In this document: positions 10,585-24,029 of the stretch, in pieces
How the letters are laid out: each line of letters opens with the position of its first letter
Numbering within the stretch: the first letter of the stretch is position 1
NCBI GenBank assembly: GCA_022497155.1
Contig: MU385760.1
Span: 332,428 to 396,427 of the forward strand
Reading direction: 5' to 3'
From: Whalleya microplaca
Lineage: Eukaryota > Ascomycota > Sordariomycetes > Xylariales > Xylariaceae
DNA: 64,000 bases
Made by a program: the position numbers and the translations under genes
Notes under the pieces: generated by a model
Told to the model about the DNA's origin: nothing
Databases searched by the model: none
The model's input: only the letters and a program-made list of their open reading frames with translations

Positions 10585-13500
10585 GAGGCGCCCAAGCCAC
10601 CCTTTCTTACTAGTCAGCTAGTCAGCTATCATGCCTTTCTCCGCTTTATTTGACAGTACTAATGCTTACATAGTACTTAGTAGGTATGGGATTGTGTACT
10701 AATGCAGATGAGGTTCGAGCCTGAAATCCACGTGGTTGACGGCGTTCCACATTGATCCAATATTGTATTGCTCCTACGCTCCATTCGAGACAAGACATTC
10801 TGTGTTCGTTGAGGCGAATCGTACATGCGTCGATATACTACGATAAGGCTGCACTCCAACAATTGACATATCTGCCAACCTACAGAGACCGTTGGCCTAC
10901 GGTAACATGTAATCGCCGAGCCAAGTCGAGACTGGACCAATAAGAGTCCCTCATATACATACATATTCGGAATCACACCTTCTGCACTGCAAGGCGGATA
11001 ACGGTGATCTTACGGGCTCCCACCCACCCCTTATTACCCCCATTATCCCCCCCAAATGCTCCCTTGTGTGTGTGGTAGGCAAGGCGTGCCACGTTCCAAA
11101 AACATACTACGTCCTCTGTACCTACATCCCCTAACGGATTATAGTCTAACCTGAGGATTTTCCCTTTGTTAGCGCACCCGCCACATCCCAGCTGATTGCC
11201 AAAGCCTGTGTACTGTTATATTTGGCTTTTCTTCTATTACTATATACCATGCAGTTACTAACTAGTATGATGTCTTTGTTTTTGCGGATGGAGCGAAAGC
11301 TAATATTCAATACCATGGAAATTATCTGCTTCAGATAATGGGAGTACTCTGTATCTTGTGCTGTCCTAAAGTCAAAATCCACTGGCTTTTAGTAGTAACA
11401 GTATAGCAGTACTATGTAGTGTTAGCAAACTCCACGAGTACCTCTTTACATACAAAAATGCATAGACCCTTCTAGGTTAGTTAAATTGTTTAGTACGGAG
11501 TACATAACCTGGCGAGCTGTTCGGTGGTTCTCCTCATTTCGGGTGGGAGATCCAACTTTCCAAAGCCCTGGCAATCCTGGCAGCTGCCTGGGTTCGGCCG
11601 TTCCCCATCTTTTAGGCCTAATTGTTATTCGATCACAGCTAGATCTGATATTGGAGAGACAGGCCCATGCCTCTCTATGGCCCACCCTCCTTGTTAGTCT
11701 CAGTCAATAAGGTGGGCTTGCCGTCTAGGGTTAGGCAGAGTCAGGTACCGAAGGAGTCCCGCTCGGTCAAATTTTGAGCTTGGGGTACTACGCCTGTGCC
11801 TTACAGAACATCCTGCAAACTCGCAGTGATGTATTCATCGCAATTCCTTTGGCCCTGCTGCTTACTGTATTTGTATAAGCGTTCGGGGGGCCCTGCGATG
11901 ATCGAGCGACTAGGTAGTACAGGACCGCTCGGCAGCTGTTATAAGGACGGCATGCAATATCTACGTATCGTGGATAAATATACGTAGTATGTCTGTCTGT
12001 CCACCCGCGTACATATAATATGTATGTACGGATACACCACACAGGCCACAATAGATCTGTTGGTAACATCAGATGAAGGCTTATGTATATCTTACCCCAT
12101 AAAATCACGTCAGCTGGAGAGGGTCCCGCGGTTCGTTCATGGCTCTCTTTGGATCGTGGCCGGGAGGAGATCATGCTACCTCACTCACGAGTTTGATATA
12201 GGGTTTCCTAGCCAATATCGATTGATACCTGAAGATCTAAACTATGCAGGCTAGTGATCCCGCTGCTATCTACATGTTTGTCCGTAACCTGTAAGTATGC
12301 GCATGCCCGAGTAGTTTGTCTAGCTTTGAGCTATGATCTTCACATGGCACGAGTCCAATCGTTCAATCATCGAGTCACCAGAGTGAACTAGTTACAAACT
12401 ATTACAGTACTGACAAGAAAAGGAAATATGACAAAGGGGCCACTCGATGGGGCCTTTGTCTCACTTTGACTTCTGATCTGGGGCATATGACTGAATCGTC
12501 GGGTTTTCGTCTAAGACTCCTACTTGCTTTTGGGTTGAGAGTTTCCGCGACGCACATGATCAGAGCATCAGTTGCCAATGATAGTAGGTGAATATGCTTA
12601 GGCAGAGACACTTTCACTTGCAGGTCGCTACTGTTCTGTTATAATTCAGACCTTTGTCAACGTAGGTAGGTATAATATGTATGTATTGTACAGACTGTGT
12701 ATGTAGGTACTGCACATTCATTCCTTTTCAAGTTGCGGGGATTCAGATCTAGCTCATTAGTGCATACAAAGTTGGTTAGACATATGGAAGTCAAACCCTT
12801 GTTCGGAGCTAACTCACTCGGATGAAAGCGCCGAAAGCTCAGCCACAACTCTTATTCTACTACGTAGCCTGTACATGTGGTGCAAAAAGAAAAGAAAAAA
12901 CGGAATGATTCCCGTAGGCTCGCAGATTAGCCGGCGAGGCAAGTAGCCCTACTGAGCCCCTGACACCTGGCGTTTGCCGCAAACCCCTGCCCATGCCTAT
13001 GTCACTATTCACGTCGCCGAACTACACTACAAACAGACCGGAATCTCTTGGATGATTACAAACCGTGACTATCATTGCACCATCTAATATATCCCAACTA
13101 ACAACTCTTCCTCGCCTATGTCTATATACGCAGTACAGCTTGAACTTCGCATATGAGTATCTTCCACCGGACCTGATCGAGCAGGAAGGATGTCCCCAGA
13201 TCCGAGTTTCGATATGGAATGGCTCGGCGTTGTTGAATACCGCCGAAGGAAGAGCGATCGACACGCCGCTCACGCGGGGCCTTCCCGTTGTCGAGGTTAT
13301 ACGCCGGCAGCAAGTCAAGTAATAGATCCTGAAAGGACTATTCAAGTGTTATTTAGTCGAGAACCACCAACGTCATTGTCAGCCGGAGAATTACATGTCT
13401 GATAGCCAAGCCCTCGCCAAGATTCATGGGCCCTGTGTGGTCTCGCGGTTAGTTCATGAGGCCCGGAAGCTGAATCACCTATGAGGTCCTATCCAACCCA

Positions 13501-16500
13501 TAGTCAAATCCCAAGGTTCATGCGTGTCTCATGTTGCCATGCTTGGGAATTTAGGCGATATGATCTGTCAATATAACTAAAAGACAAAAGCTATGTCTAC
13601 AAGATTTGAACGTTCGGAGACAGAGCGATACATATCTAACGTAATACGGCCCACTTCACGAAACACATAGCTTGAAGAAGATGGCTACTTTTACAGATGT
13701 AGTATGCATCAAGTAGGTATACGCGCTATTCTCGGATAGAGTGGCATCTCTTCTAGACGATGAATCAATATTGTCTTCGCCGTTACACTCCATGAGTTCA
13801 TACTCCCTTCTGGCAGTTACCTCTAATTACCGAGCTAGTACAGGTCCGTGTCTTTATTCAGGTCAGATTAGCATTGTTCAGCCTTCTCGCTTCTTGGGAC
13901 ATCGGTCCCCTCTCGATCTACATTATTAAAGATTGGTACCAGAACGCTGGGACCGCGTCTGTCGTCGAGTTGGCGACGCATTCGGTCCCCTATTCTCTGG
14001 AATAGTTCAGTATGTTTCGATATGAACTACCCATCATGACTATGCCTAAACCTAAGCAAATTATACTTTCGGTTCTACTTGACTCCGATATGTAGAACAA
14101 GAAATTTTATTTTATGAGGGACTTTTCATATACAATATCAGCGAGGACCAGCTATCTTGACCCGGAAGCCTTCCACAGCCCAGAAGTTTTCCAGAACGAG
14201 GTACAAATGTGTCCAAACCCATAACGACGATCATCGATTCATACTCGAGGCCTTACCATATGAAAGGACATCGCTTTGGCAACATGTGCAACCTAGGATG
14301 TACCACACGATCCTGTATATTTTTCCTCATGAAGTAGACGCTGGCGAAAGCTTCCTGATTCTCATGTTATGGGAATCTTGATTGCTTCATGCGTATGATT
14401 ACATATTCGGGTTTGCCCCTAGTAACCCATCCCAATGAGTCTGTTTCTAGTGCCTGGAATGGCAACCGAGACATCTGATTGGGAAGTGAGGAAGAAAGCG
14501 ATGACACGACAGCCAGCCGTACGTGCTTTCGTGCTCTCAACTCCACGTTTCTAGACCCCGAAGTATCATGCCGGAACCCGGAAACGGCAACGTCTGAGAC
14601 CCGTCTGTCTCGGGTATGGACATGCAAAACTGATCGTTTGTTCAAGCAACCACTGCTAGGTCCCGTATCCCTCGACATACCGCTTGACGGCCGAATCTAG
14701 ATCTATAATAGGCAGGATTTCGCGATTGACCTCTAATCAACAAGTTGTGGTCGATTGGCTAGAAGGTCTCTGGGGGATAATAGGTCCTACGCAGTTGTAA
14801 CGCAACAGGGCTCGGGTCATGTCCTATTAGCCAAGTCAAAACCTTTGTCCTACAGTCAACTCTCTTGCCGACAGTCAACAGCCAATCCTTGCTAGACTTC
14901 TTTAGCTGCTGAAATAATGGTACCTTTCTGGAGTCACATCATCCCCTAGCCATGACGCCAATAAGGTGACATATGGATCGGATCTAGTGTAGCACTCCAA
15001 GGGGCGATGGTGTTCTTGCATTACCTTCAAGCCAGTAACGGACGTTACCAATAGTGTGAGGCACCAGTATAGTCAGCCTGGTGATATGGTCAATGAGAAT
15101 GATATTAGGAAGATATAAAATGGTTAGTGTCAATTATACCACGTGTCACCTCACGAACTGACGATACTTGTTGTGCAGCCACCAGTATCATATGCCATTC
15201 CCTTCATTCGGTTCAATTCAGGGGAAAAGGTCGAAGCTGTGTAGTACTGGACACGTCGACTTATCATGGCATGATCCTTGTTGGATTACATACAACGAGT
15301 AACGTCTCTCTCAAAGTGACGGCGTTCAACCCCTATTCACCGCAGTGACGGTTTATAAGGATACCTAAACCTAGGGCAACTTTGTCAGCTAATGGCTCGG
15401 AGACGGCTCGGAATTGTAAACAAGCCACATTACTGGTAAGTCGATGTCGCTGTACTGCTTGATATATACCAAGTTATTTTCCAGGACCATACTATCCATG
15501 CCATGCCGTATTCCCCGGGCCATAAATCTTGCCTCCCTTGGTAGATATGCCACTTGTCATACTCTCCGCTAAACCAATACTACTAGTAACCTTGAAATGA
15601 TCTATACCCACTAGCAGGATAAATGGACAATTTTTCATAGTGCCGAATATCTATGCACCAATAAGAAATGAATCATAGAATGGGAATGTATACTCTTCCT
15701 TGAAGCATGTGCCGGGCCTTCGGACATCAGCATTTCGGCAAGTACGCCTTGTCCATTACTAATAACAGACATCCTTCTATGTTGAGTCTTCTTATTACAG
15801 TTGGTTCCAACTGAATAGGCAATTTCCACTGAGTTATGTGCCACCAATCCCAACTTATTAACTAAGAAACGCAGACCTATTGTCACAGACATAGATTTTA
15901 TAGCAATGGGTCCCTCTATAGCCTAACGAACAAGGACCTGGAGTCCTTAATTAAGCCCGTCATATAGGTGAGGCTTCCGGGGATCTCTCAATTTCCAGGG
16001 GAATTACTATATTCCTAAGATTTATCATCTTCGATATATTGTTTTCTCTCAACTCGCTGGGGAGACCCTGGAGAACCCCTGGGCCGATGGTTCGCCAAAT
16101 ACCGGAGTGCTGGGATATCTTCCTCGCTACCAAGTTCGGGGCTATCCAGTCAAGTGGTGTTGACAATTCGGCTTCCGGTGACGCAGGTACGTACGTGAAT
16201 CTTCCAAGACGAACTTAAAGCGCCTGGGAGATGGTCATGTTGACTTATGATGCCCACACCGACTCGACGGAAGTCCATTTGCAGAGGATACTGCAGTTAA
16301 AATCGTCTAAACAGAGGAGTAATAGCCCGAAGAAACGACATGAATAAAATACTCTTGAATGTGTACCCAAAGGCAGAGGAAGATACGCTACTTTAGCTTC
16401 TGCGAGGTACCGTATCAGTAGCCACACGTCGGCATGCATATGTAGTACACTCTATCACTGTAGTGTAGTGCAAGTCATTTAAAGCCCCTTTACTACAGGC

Positions 16501-16554
16501 ACCCAATGCCCCAGTGATACACTCCCGAAAGCGTGTAGGGAGTTGGGAGTAACG

Positions 16555-16683
16555 ATGGTAGCGGAGTCACCGGTGTCGCGCGGCTTGCCAAGTGGCCAGA
16601 TCAAGAGCCGCATCGACCCCAAGCCCAGCGGTGTCGACCAGTTCTACCCACATTTCTGGGACGAGGACTTCCCGAAAACATAG
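16555..16683 (+). pseudogene. Short coding-like relic (42 codons)
   Basis: An ATG opens 42 codons (MVAESPVSRGLPSGQIKSRI...FWDEDFPKT) ending at TAG. Third positions are strongly G/C, unlike the AT-richer DNA around it, which is the signature of real fungal coding sequence. Beyond the stop, the +1 frame carries on with plausible sequence (ENIVVFYELGEIAALKMP). This suggests the 5' end of a gene that has suffered a frameshift and then decayed, or a first exon whose remainder is lost. I do not recognise the family. Confidence 0.25.
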
Positions 16684-17245
16684 TGGTCTTTTACGAACTG
16701 GGCGAAATCGCTGCGCTGAAAATGCCGACCAGGCGGTTATATCCCCAGTTGGCCGAAAGCTCACGACCCTTAGAAGGTTTTATGAGTACGAAAAGAGACA
16801 TGCTCTTCTCTCAGTAAAAGGATAAAGCCTAGGTTCGACATATGTAATCCGTCTGACATCGGATATGATGCGACACAATGCCTATCATGCCCAACACCCT
16901 AGCCGGAAGCTTCCTTGGAACGTGGCCATCACATGCAACCAATCTATTTCTCCTATTCATATCTATAGAAGTCAGAATTCACACTCGAAGCTTTCTGAAT
17001 ACAATGGAATTATTATTATTGTGATTACAGTACAACTCATCCTTGTCAGCTTAGTGATGACTGCACGTGAAGTCTCTCATAAGTAAAACACAGGAAGCTT
17101 CTCCGTCCTGTCATACTCTAATAATTTGGCCCAGTATAATCCGAATACACTTTGGAGATCTGATATTGCATGGATTTAGCCCTTAACTGTGTAGGTTATG
17201 AGAGGTCCACCTATTCTAGATAGCATTTCATTCCACAACTGGTGT

Positions 17246-18391
17246 CTATGGGAGACATCCAATCGGGAAACCGATGTCGTTCGCAATCGCTTGCCCAATA
17301 TTGATGTCGACACTCTGATTCGATGCCTTCAGTGCATCCGCAAAATATGGTATCGGCTGACCATTGTTTATCACAGTCTTGCCGGCAAGCTGGAAGGGAA
17401 GAGTCCCGTTTCGCTCGCAGTAAGGTTTCTGAGTCAGGGCAGTGACTATAGGTCCCTGTTGGATGTCGGCCCAGATGAAATAGTCATTAACTCCAGGATA
17501 CAACACCAGGTTCAAGATGTAAACGGTGCCAATATCAGAACCGTTGAAGTAGTTGGTGAAGGTTGTATTGCCCTAGCGATGATTTCAGTTATATACGTGC
17601 TATTATCTTTGGAACATAGACAAGAACTCACGATGTCTAATATCAACACTGATGGGTTAGGGATCTGCACCGTGGCGTTGAAGTTGTTATACTGATCAGT
17701 GTTTACTTGCGGGTTCGTCACGGCCAAGCCGGCCAAGCCATTGAGGCCTTTGAGGGGAACGGTCTTCCTAAAGGCCACAGGATAGGTACGGGATATACCC
17801 TTCACATGGATATGCGTATCCCCTTTCACCAAGATATTGACATTTTCCCTTTCTATAAGGTACTTGTTGAAAGTCGTGAATGCGTTTAGATCTGTGATAG
17901 GAACTTCTTGGCTGATATTGACCGTTTGAAGGGTATCCGATGTCGTTTCGGGAAAGTTGATCTTTGCAAATGCTAAGGGAGGATCAACGTCTGCCAAGTG
18001 CATCGTGCCTTCAAACCCGTCAATAGTGGCACGTTGATCGCCGCCCGTGGTGATTGTTGAATTAATGGCCATATTCAGAGAGTCGGTCTGGGTGTTGCTG
18101 ATAATGATTCCATCGATGGTCAGTGAAGCCTCGTCGAGTTTCCTTTGAGCCGTCCTCGGAACTGCTTGCAATAGTCTAAGTAATTATTAGCTGACTCTCA
18201 TCCATAAAGTCAAACTCGGAGACTTACACGCTTGGAACAACAGCCACTGCTATTATAATGATCAGTAATAAAACGTGGATCCACCAATACCGCTTGCAAT
18301 GTGTCTTCACGCCTTTGCCTCCTGTCTTTCTGTTTGATCCATCCTCAATAGCCGAACTGGAAGCACCACCCTCCTTGGCCACCCCTGGCAT
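17246..18391 (-). CDS. DUF3712-type single-pass membrane protein
   Basis: Protein of 344 residues with unknown biochemical role. Exons are 18391-18228, 18175-17632 and 17572-17246, with introns of 52 and 59 nt (GTAAGT...TTAG and GTGAGT...CTAG); all phases agree. A basic, Ser/Gly-rich cytosolic N-terminus (residues 1-36) is followed by one transmembrane helix (IHVLLLIIIIAVAVVP). The rest is a long extracytosolic beta-rich domain of the DUF3712 / LEA-like kind seen in many ascomycete membrane proteins (DEASLTIDGIIISNTQTDSL, VTNPQVNTDQYNNFNATVQI). Such proteins are usually placed in vacuolar or plasma membranes. It is the only full gene in a 15-kb gene-poor stretch. Gene structure is secure; the family assignment is from memory. 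Confidence 0.85.
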
Positions 18392-21300
18392 CTTGAAGAT
18401 TGCGGACTGTGCCTTTCTTTCTTCTGTTCAGGGGATGAAGAGATCTGACTAGTGGAGACTCAATTGGCCCGAAATTGTCAAGCCAACACTGAATCAGACG
18501 TCGAGCAAACGCATGATATATAAAGTTAGTTGCGCAATGGGGAGGTAGGAGACTAGGGAATCTGAAAGGGCTTTCCTAACGTTAAGAAGACAGTACGGCG
18601 ACAAGATCGTCACTTCCCTAACGACTACAGAGTTGTGATTGTGCTACGTATTCACGGTCCCATGTTAGGAACGATCTATAGCAGAGAAGCTTTTGCAAGT
18701 GCGGCAGGCGACCCGGACTATCTGCCAGACTACCTGAGCGTCCTTTCTCTCATGGGAGAGTTCACCAATACGATAACAATCCTATGATGTAATTCCTGTT
18801 CTGCTATATCTTGGATCTGTTCAGCTTCTGTCCCGTAAACGACAGGAGCAAAGGCATAGGGATGTCATTAGGGCCCCTGTAACTATATTATCATCAGAAG
18901 TCAGTGCTATTGCGTACTCGATGTAGTGAGTATGGAACCATACAAAATTTATCCTTTTATATTTCTAAAGGAGCCGAGCTACATATAATTGGTACGGATT
19001 ACAGAAAGCCTCAAGAGGTTGAATAGATGCTTCAGTTTGGCGAATTAGACTAACAAGTAGGTGGTTACCAATTGGACACCAGCCCGGTTTCTCCTTAGGA
19101 CCCAGGCTGCCAGGTACCTAGGAATTATGCGGAGAAAGTCTGGGGAAATAGGGACATGTGAGTTCAATACTTGGCCCATGGATACAGGTATGCCTCTTTG
19201 GTGGCTTTTGATTTGTCAGGCTACATCAACTTCGAATTAGACGACTACACATGCAACACAACGGCTAGGTACTAAATAAGGGACGAAAAGTCTAGACGTA
19301 TGCAAGTTTGTAGGAACTTATAATCCGAAATAAACAATGCTACTCAAGAAATTTGCAACTTTGATCTTAAGACTGTCAGCCAGGTAGTATATGACATCCT
19401 TGCTGCTCACCGAAAGCCTTAAGTGTGTCTTTATTCACTTTCGTGGTGACCCTTGACGGCACTTGAGACCCATATCATATCTGATATAAAATATATTAAC
19501 ACTATTTATAAGTGCCAATTGAAGCCCCATAAACTATCTCACATCAGACTTTAGCTCACAGACCCTACCGTAGTACGTGTATGACATCGGTTAAAAGCTG
19601 CGAGTGAGGTAGCAGTCTGACGGTGGAGGTGGTGTGCAGATTGTCTCAAAGCTGATTATTTCACTGGCTACAACACCGAGGACCGCGCAAAGAGAGGATG
19701 CAATCGTGAAAATAAGCCACATCAACCAGCCATTGATCGGATGCCTGTATTGTGTGGTGGCTGTGACGATGCCAGGCGGATGCTGAACCGTTTGTCACTG
19801 TCTCAAGGTTCATGTTGTCCTTGATATCAACTATCAAATCCGAGTGGTTGGTAAGTTTACCGCATTAAGCTACTTGGTACCTAGGACCTATGTATTGGTA
19901 CCTAATACATGATTGGTTATTCGCACGCAACGTGGGAAGACAACTAATTGCTATGATTGCTGTATAAGTACTAACCTGGCTTGAATAGCCTGACATCCGG
20001 ACTTGGAGAACTTGCTTTATGTCGTGAATGTTGGCCGCCTGTGCATACTCATCATTGCACGATACACATTGTATCAATAAAGACTAACCAATGAATAATT
20101 ACCGGTAACTTTATCTAATTATTAAATACGCATGTGGCAGTTCGTATGAGGCTAAGTCCCCATTCCGTGAAACATCTATTTGCCGAATAAGACTCAGTTG
20201 AAGATAGCGAAGGCAAGCCTCATTGACCCATGCAGTCATGTTCACATAGACAAGGGCAGCCGATTATTGTAACGCTTGCTAAGACTGATGCACAGACGAT
20301 TTGAGTGAGTCGACGTTCTGTTAACTTTGGTAATCTCCTTATCCAATTTCAGCAGGTTATGATCGATGATATATCTCATCTTCACAGGGACACAGAAGGA
20401 TCGATTAGCTTAAGCGCCCACATCATGCTACCAGCCCTACCACCAATAACCCTCAGGGCAGCTGAGAGCCGGCAATTGAACGTTAACATAGAGAGGGTGA
20501 GTGATAATTGAGATGATAAGAGGACATATAGTGAATGTGCAAGAAGCCGTCATCTTGTTCTTCTAAAAAGCTATGCGAGACACACCTAAGGACTACCCTT
20601 GTACCGAGAGGACCTACTATAATCCCAACGAGTAGTTTGCTAATGTAATCAGTGAGGTAACATGTCATTCCGTCTGCCGGCAACCCTTAGTGTCATAGGA
20701 ACTCAGTTCACCCTGATCGTATCTATAGCTGACGTAGCTTGATGTTATTACGACACCGTTACTCGAGTATGGTAGACTTTGGTGAGCGACCTTCTGAAAA
20801 CTACTGCTTCCAAAGTATTAAGCATGGGAAGTAGAGAGTGATGTCATGTAGGTAAGCTCTACTTGCATTACCGCATAAGGCATAGGGAACATTTAGAATT
20901 TGGGTACATAGAGAAGGCCACGGCGTTTCCTTCGAAGGGTACCCATATCCTGGTTCTATACGGGTTGATGGAGCTTGCTATTCGAGGATCTTGCATGAAC
21001 GTACCGAAGCTAGATATCTCGTACGAACAAGAATAGACCTATGAGAACTGAGGATCTGACCTCTAAGTATACAGCTTCTATAAGATTTTTACATATGAAC
21101 CTCGGCAATATTTGCAAACTGGGCTCATCATGGGCAAATAACACCCCGATGGAGCTAGCTGTGGCTTCAGGCGAATGTGAAAGGGTGTTTAGGCCTCGGA
21201 GGCCTCTTGTGAGCCGTCTACAGTACATGTTCAATGACCATGTCTCGTTGTATTTCATGGTCATTGTGTTGAAGGGAATCGATTATGAGTCACCTATTTA

Positions 21301-21540
21301 ATATACCTATGTGCTCTTTGCCTTGCAGCCACCTCTTTAAGGCAGAGAGGCACGCATAGTTCGATGATGAGAGACCGATAGTTGCTGCTTTAATATTGCA
21401 TGCACATTGATGCTAGATGACCCTCTAAGCCTGAACCTTTACAAGACGTGAATGGTAAGGCAGATGGATGAATACAGTCTACGCCAAGGCTAATTATTAC
21501 ATACATACACCCTCTCAGACGAGCACTATGCCCTATGTAC
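18392..21540. other. Intergenic, gene-poor
   Basis: No supported gene in about 3.1 kb. ORFs are under 90 codons and overlap on both strands without recognisable domains. Confidence 0.5.
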
Positions 21541-23252
21541 TCATAATTTCGACTGGATCTTGTCCCAGAGCCCGAACGTTTCCAATCCCGCCCCTCCATC
21601 GAATATATCTCTCTCGACCTTCCTGGAGTTAATCTGCAACATGTATGTCAGCTAGACAGACTATCGAAGCCTCGGTGGCTTAGAGCCTGTGTGGGTGGGT
21701 TGCACTTACATGTCTAGGGCCCAGCTGGCTTATTTTTTCGACCCCCAACAGCCTCATACAAGTTTCCGTTTCTGCTTTTAGAACTGCACATGTGCGTTGC
21801 ATTGTCAGTTGCTGCGCCTCGCTACCTAGACTACTAGAAGGTCGATGATGGATAAGATAGGATAGACTTACTCTCCAGCGTCCGTTCAACTCCCTGCTGT
21901 CCGCCAGCACCGAGACCAAATAAGGCGGCGCGGCCGATGCCGACGGCTCGCGCACCTAAGCAAAGTGCCTTTACGACGTCCGTCCCACGCTTGATCCCAC
22001 CGTCGACCCATACCTCAATGTGGTTGAATACGTCAGGGCAGTACTTCCGAATCTCCAATAGTGTGTGGACGGCCGGCGGTGCCGTATCTAGCGCGCGGCC
22101 TCCGTGGTTGGATAGAATCACCGCCTTCACCTGCGGTGCGTACTTGGCAGCTAGGTACGCATCCTCGTGCGTCTGGACGCCCTTCAGCACGATGGGCAAG
22201 TCGGTGTGCTTCGCCAGCCATGCCAGCGTGATCTTCCACGTCAGATCGGCGGCGGTGCCGAAGAAGAGCTGCTGGCCCACGCCACCGCCGCCGGGGCGGT
22301 TCGGTTCCTCCTTCGTCTTGACGCCGGACGCGACGGTGACGGCGTTCTTGAAACTCTGCTTCTCGTCGAGCTCGCGCTTGCCGGGCACCGGCGCATCGAG
22401 TGTCAGCACGATGCACTTGAATTTGTCGGACATCTTGTTGATGCGGGCGAGCATGGCCTCGCTCTTCGCCCGGTCATTCTGGACATACAACTGCCAGCCG
22501 AATATCTGGCCGGGCTGCGCGTCCGCCACGATCTGCTCGGGCGTCATCGAGGCGTTGTTCGAGATGACCTGTAGAGCGCCAAATCTGCTGCACGCGCGAG
22601 CAATGCCTGCCTCGCCGTCGGGATGACCTAATCTCGCCATAGCGGCCGGGGCCACGAATATGGGTATATCGACTTTGTGGCCTAGCAACGTTGTGGAGCT
22701 GTCGCACTTCGTGCAATCGACGAATACTCTCGGCCTTAGGAGAATGTCCCTATAGACCTTGCCATTGAAGGACTTAGAGAATGTGTCGTCGCTGGATGAG
22801 TAGTAGTACGCCCAAGCTTTCTCCGGCATCTGCTTCGTCGCCACCTCCTCTATCTCATCCAAATTTAGTAAACTCTCCATAGGAGGCGGTCCCTCTGCGT
22901 CCTTCTTCTCATCCTTAGCAGCCGGCTCACTTGTCTGGGCCAACGCTTTAGGATCAACCTTTCCTAGATTATCCTCCGGCTTCAGGTTCTCTTCGAGTAG
23001 GCCCGGAGGATGTATGGGATCATAGTCCTCCGTTGCATCCTGGCCGGCCAGCTGAAGAATGATTTTGGAACCTCCAGGATGTGAAGGGAGGAATTCGGTC
23101 ACGTCATAAACATTGCCATATAGAACCACCCAGCAGCTCTCGGCCGTGGTATGTTTGACAACTGCGGACACCGTTTAGTTTAGCTTGCCCCCAGTAGACG
23201 TGGGATTGGTGGTCAACATACGTTCTTCTGCGCTGATAAGCTTCTCTGCCAT
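21541..23252 (-). CDS. CYB2: Cytochrome b2-type L-lactate dehydrogenase (FMN- and haem-dependent)
   Basis: Oxidises L-lactate (or a related 2-hydroxy acid) to the keto acid and passes electrons through FMN and haem towards cytochrome c. It has 495 residues in four exons (23252-23222, 23161-21872, 21783-21710, 21633-21541); introns of 60, 88 and 76 nt all keep phase. An N-terminal cytochrome b5 domain has axial ligands His38 (SHPGG) and His61 (DPIHPP), spaced 23 residues as in yeast Cyb2. The FMN domain has the KAWAYY tyrosine segment, [13 protein letters not shown] (Asp and Arg), IVLKGVQ (flavin lysine) and SNHGGRALD (catalytic His and Arg). The protein starts directly at the b5 domain ([14 protein letters not shown]), with no room for the long mitochondrial presequence of yeast Cyb2, so it may act in the cytosol. 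The substrate is inferred. Confidence 0.93.
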
Positions 23253-24029
23253 CTTCGTATTATAACATCACCTTACCGATTGGGGCATTGGAATTGAGCA
23301 ATAGCAAATCTTCACCGTTTGACAGCCGATGAAGTTCACCCGGACTTGAATGGTGAGTGAGAGAGAAGCTTCGGTGGTATTTAACCCGCCGAAACCCGGA
23401 GATCAATCGGTAGTGTCAGCCAAGCTTAGCTCACGATGCATACCTAAATTGCTGCAGGACGGGGCCCCGGCCCACTAGTTCCCTGGCTCATTACCATTTC
23501 GATAACTAGCATTGGCTGGATTACCTGGAATCTGGAGAAGCGTTGAATTCCCCAGTGGAGAGAATAGGCAATTTTCGCCGACCACAGCTCTTTTGGTGAC
23601 GACGACTATAATCCGTAGTACGTAAAACTCTTTATATTGATTAATTTTATAACAAGGTACTACTCATAAACTCATAATTTGATATTGAAGCTTCTACTCA
23701 TTATACCGTAAGGTCACACCAAAACATGTGGTAAAAATTCCAAATGCTGTTCTCAAAGCCACAAACATGACGAGGAACTTGACGATCGGCCTGTGAGGAT
23801 CATCGTAGAATCAAAGCGCTTCAATTATCATTCCACCTAATCTTCTACACTGAAAGAAACTAACAGAAAAGCATGCATCGCTCGTCATCGGATATCCATC
23901 ATGACACCAACCACCCCTAGAGCTGCATATAATCGACACAATGAGAAAAGGGAGCGGTAGATTACATATGCGAACACTTTGGTCGCTGGCAGACTACGCG
24001 CAGACGCGATCCCCGGTTATAGAAACCAA
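23253..24029. other. Intergenic
   Basis: Upstream region of the cytochrome b2 gene and downstream region of the poly-Cys gene; no ORF or repeat that I can support. Confidence 0.55.

Larger units (their letters stand above)
6417..17245. other. Gene-poor region of about 10.8 kb
   Basis: I find no complete gene. ORFs are short, overlap on both strands and show no recognisable domains. It holds poly-G and simple-repeat tracts, many TACGTA/TATGTA-like words and one short coding-like relic (16555-16683). It may be long intergenic DNA, degenerated genes, or hold non-coding RNAs that cannot be seen from sequence alone. Confidence 0.5.

Noticed and set aside
21937..22626. 229-codon plus-strand frame
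   Set aside because: Antisense shadow of the FMN domain of cytochrome b2.
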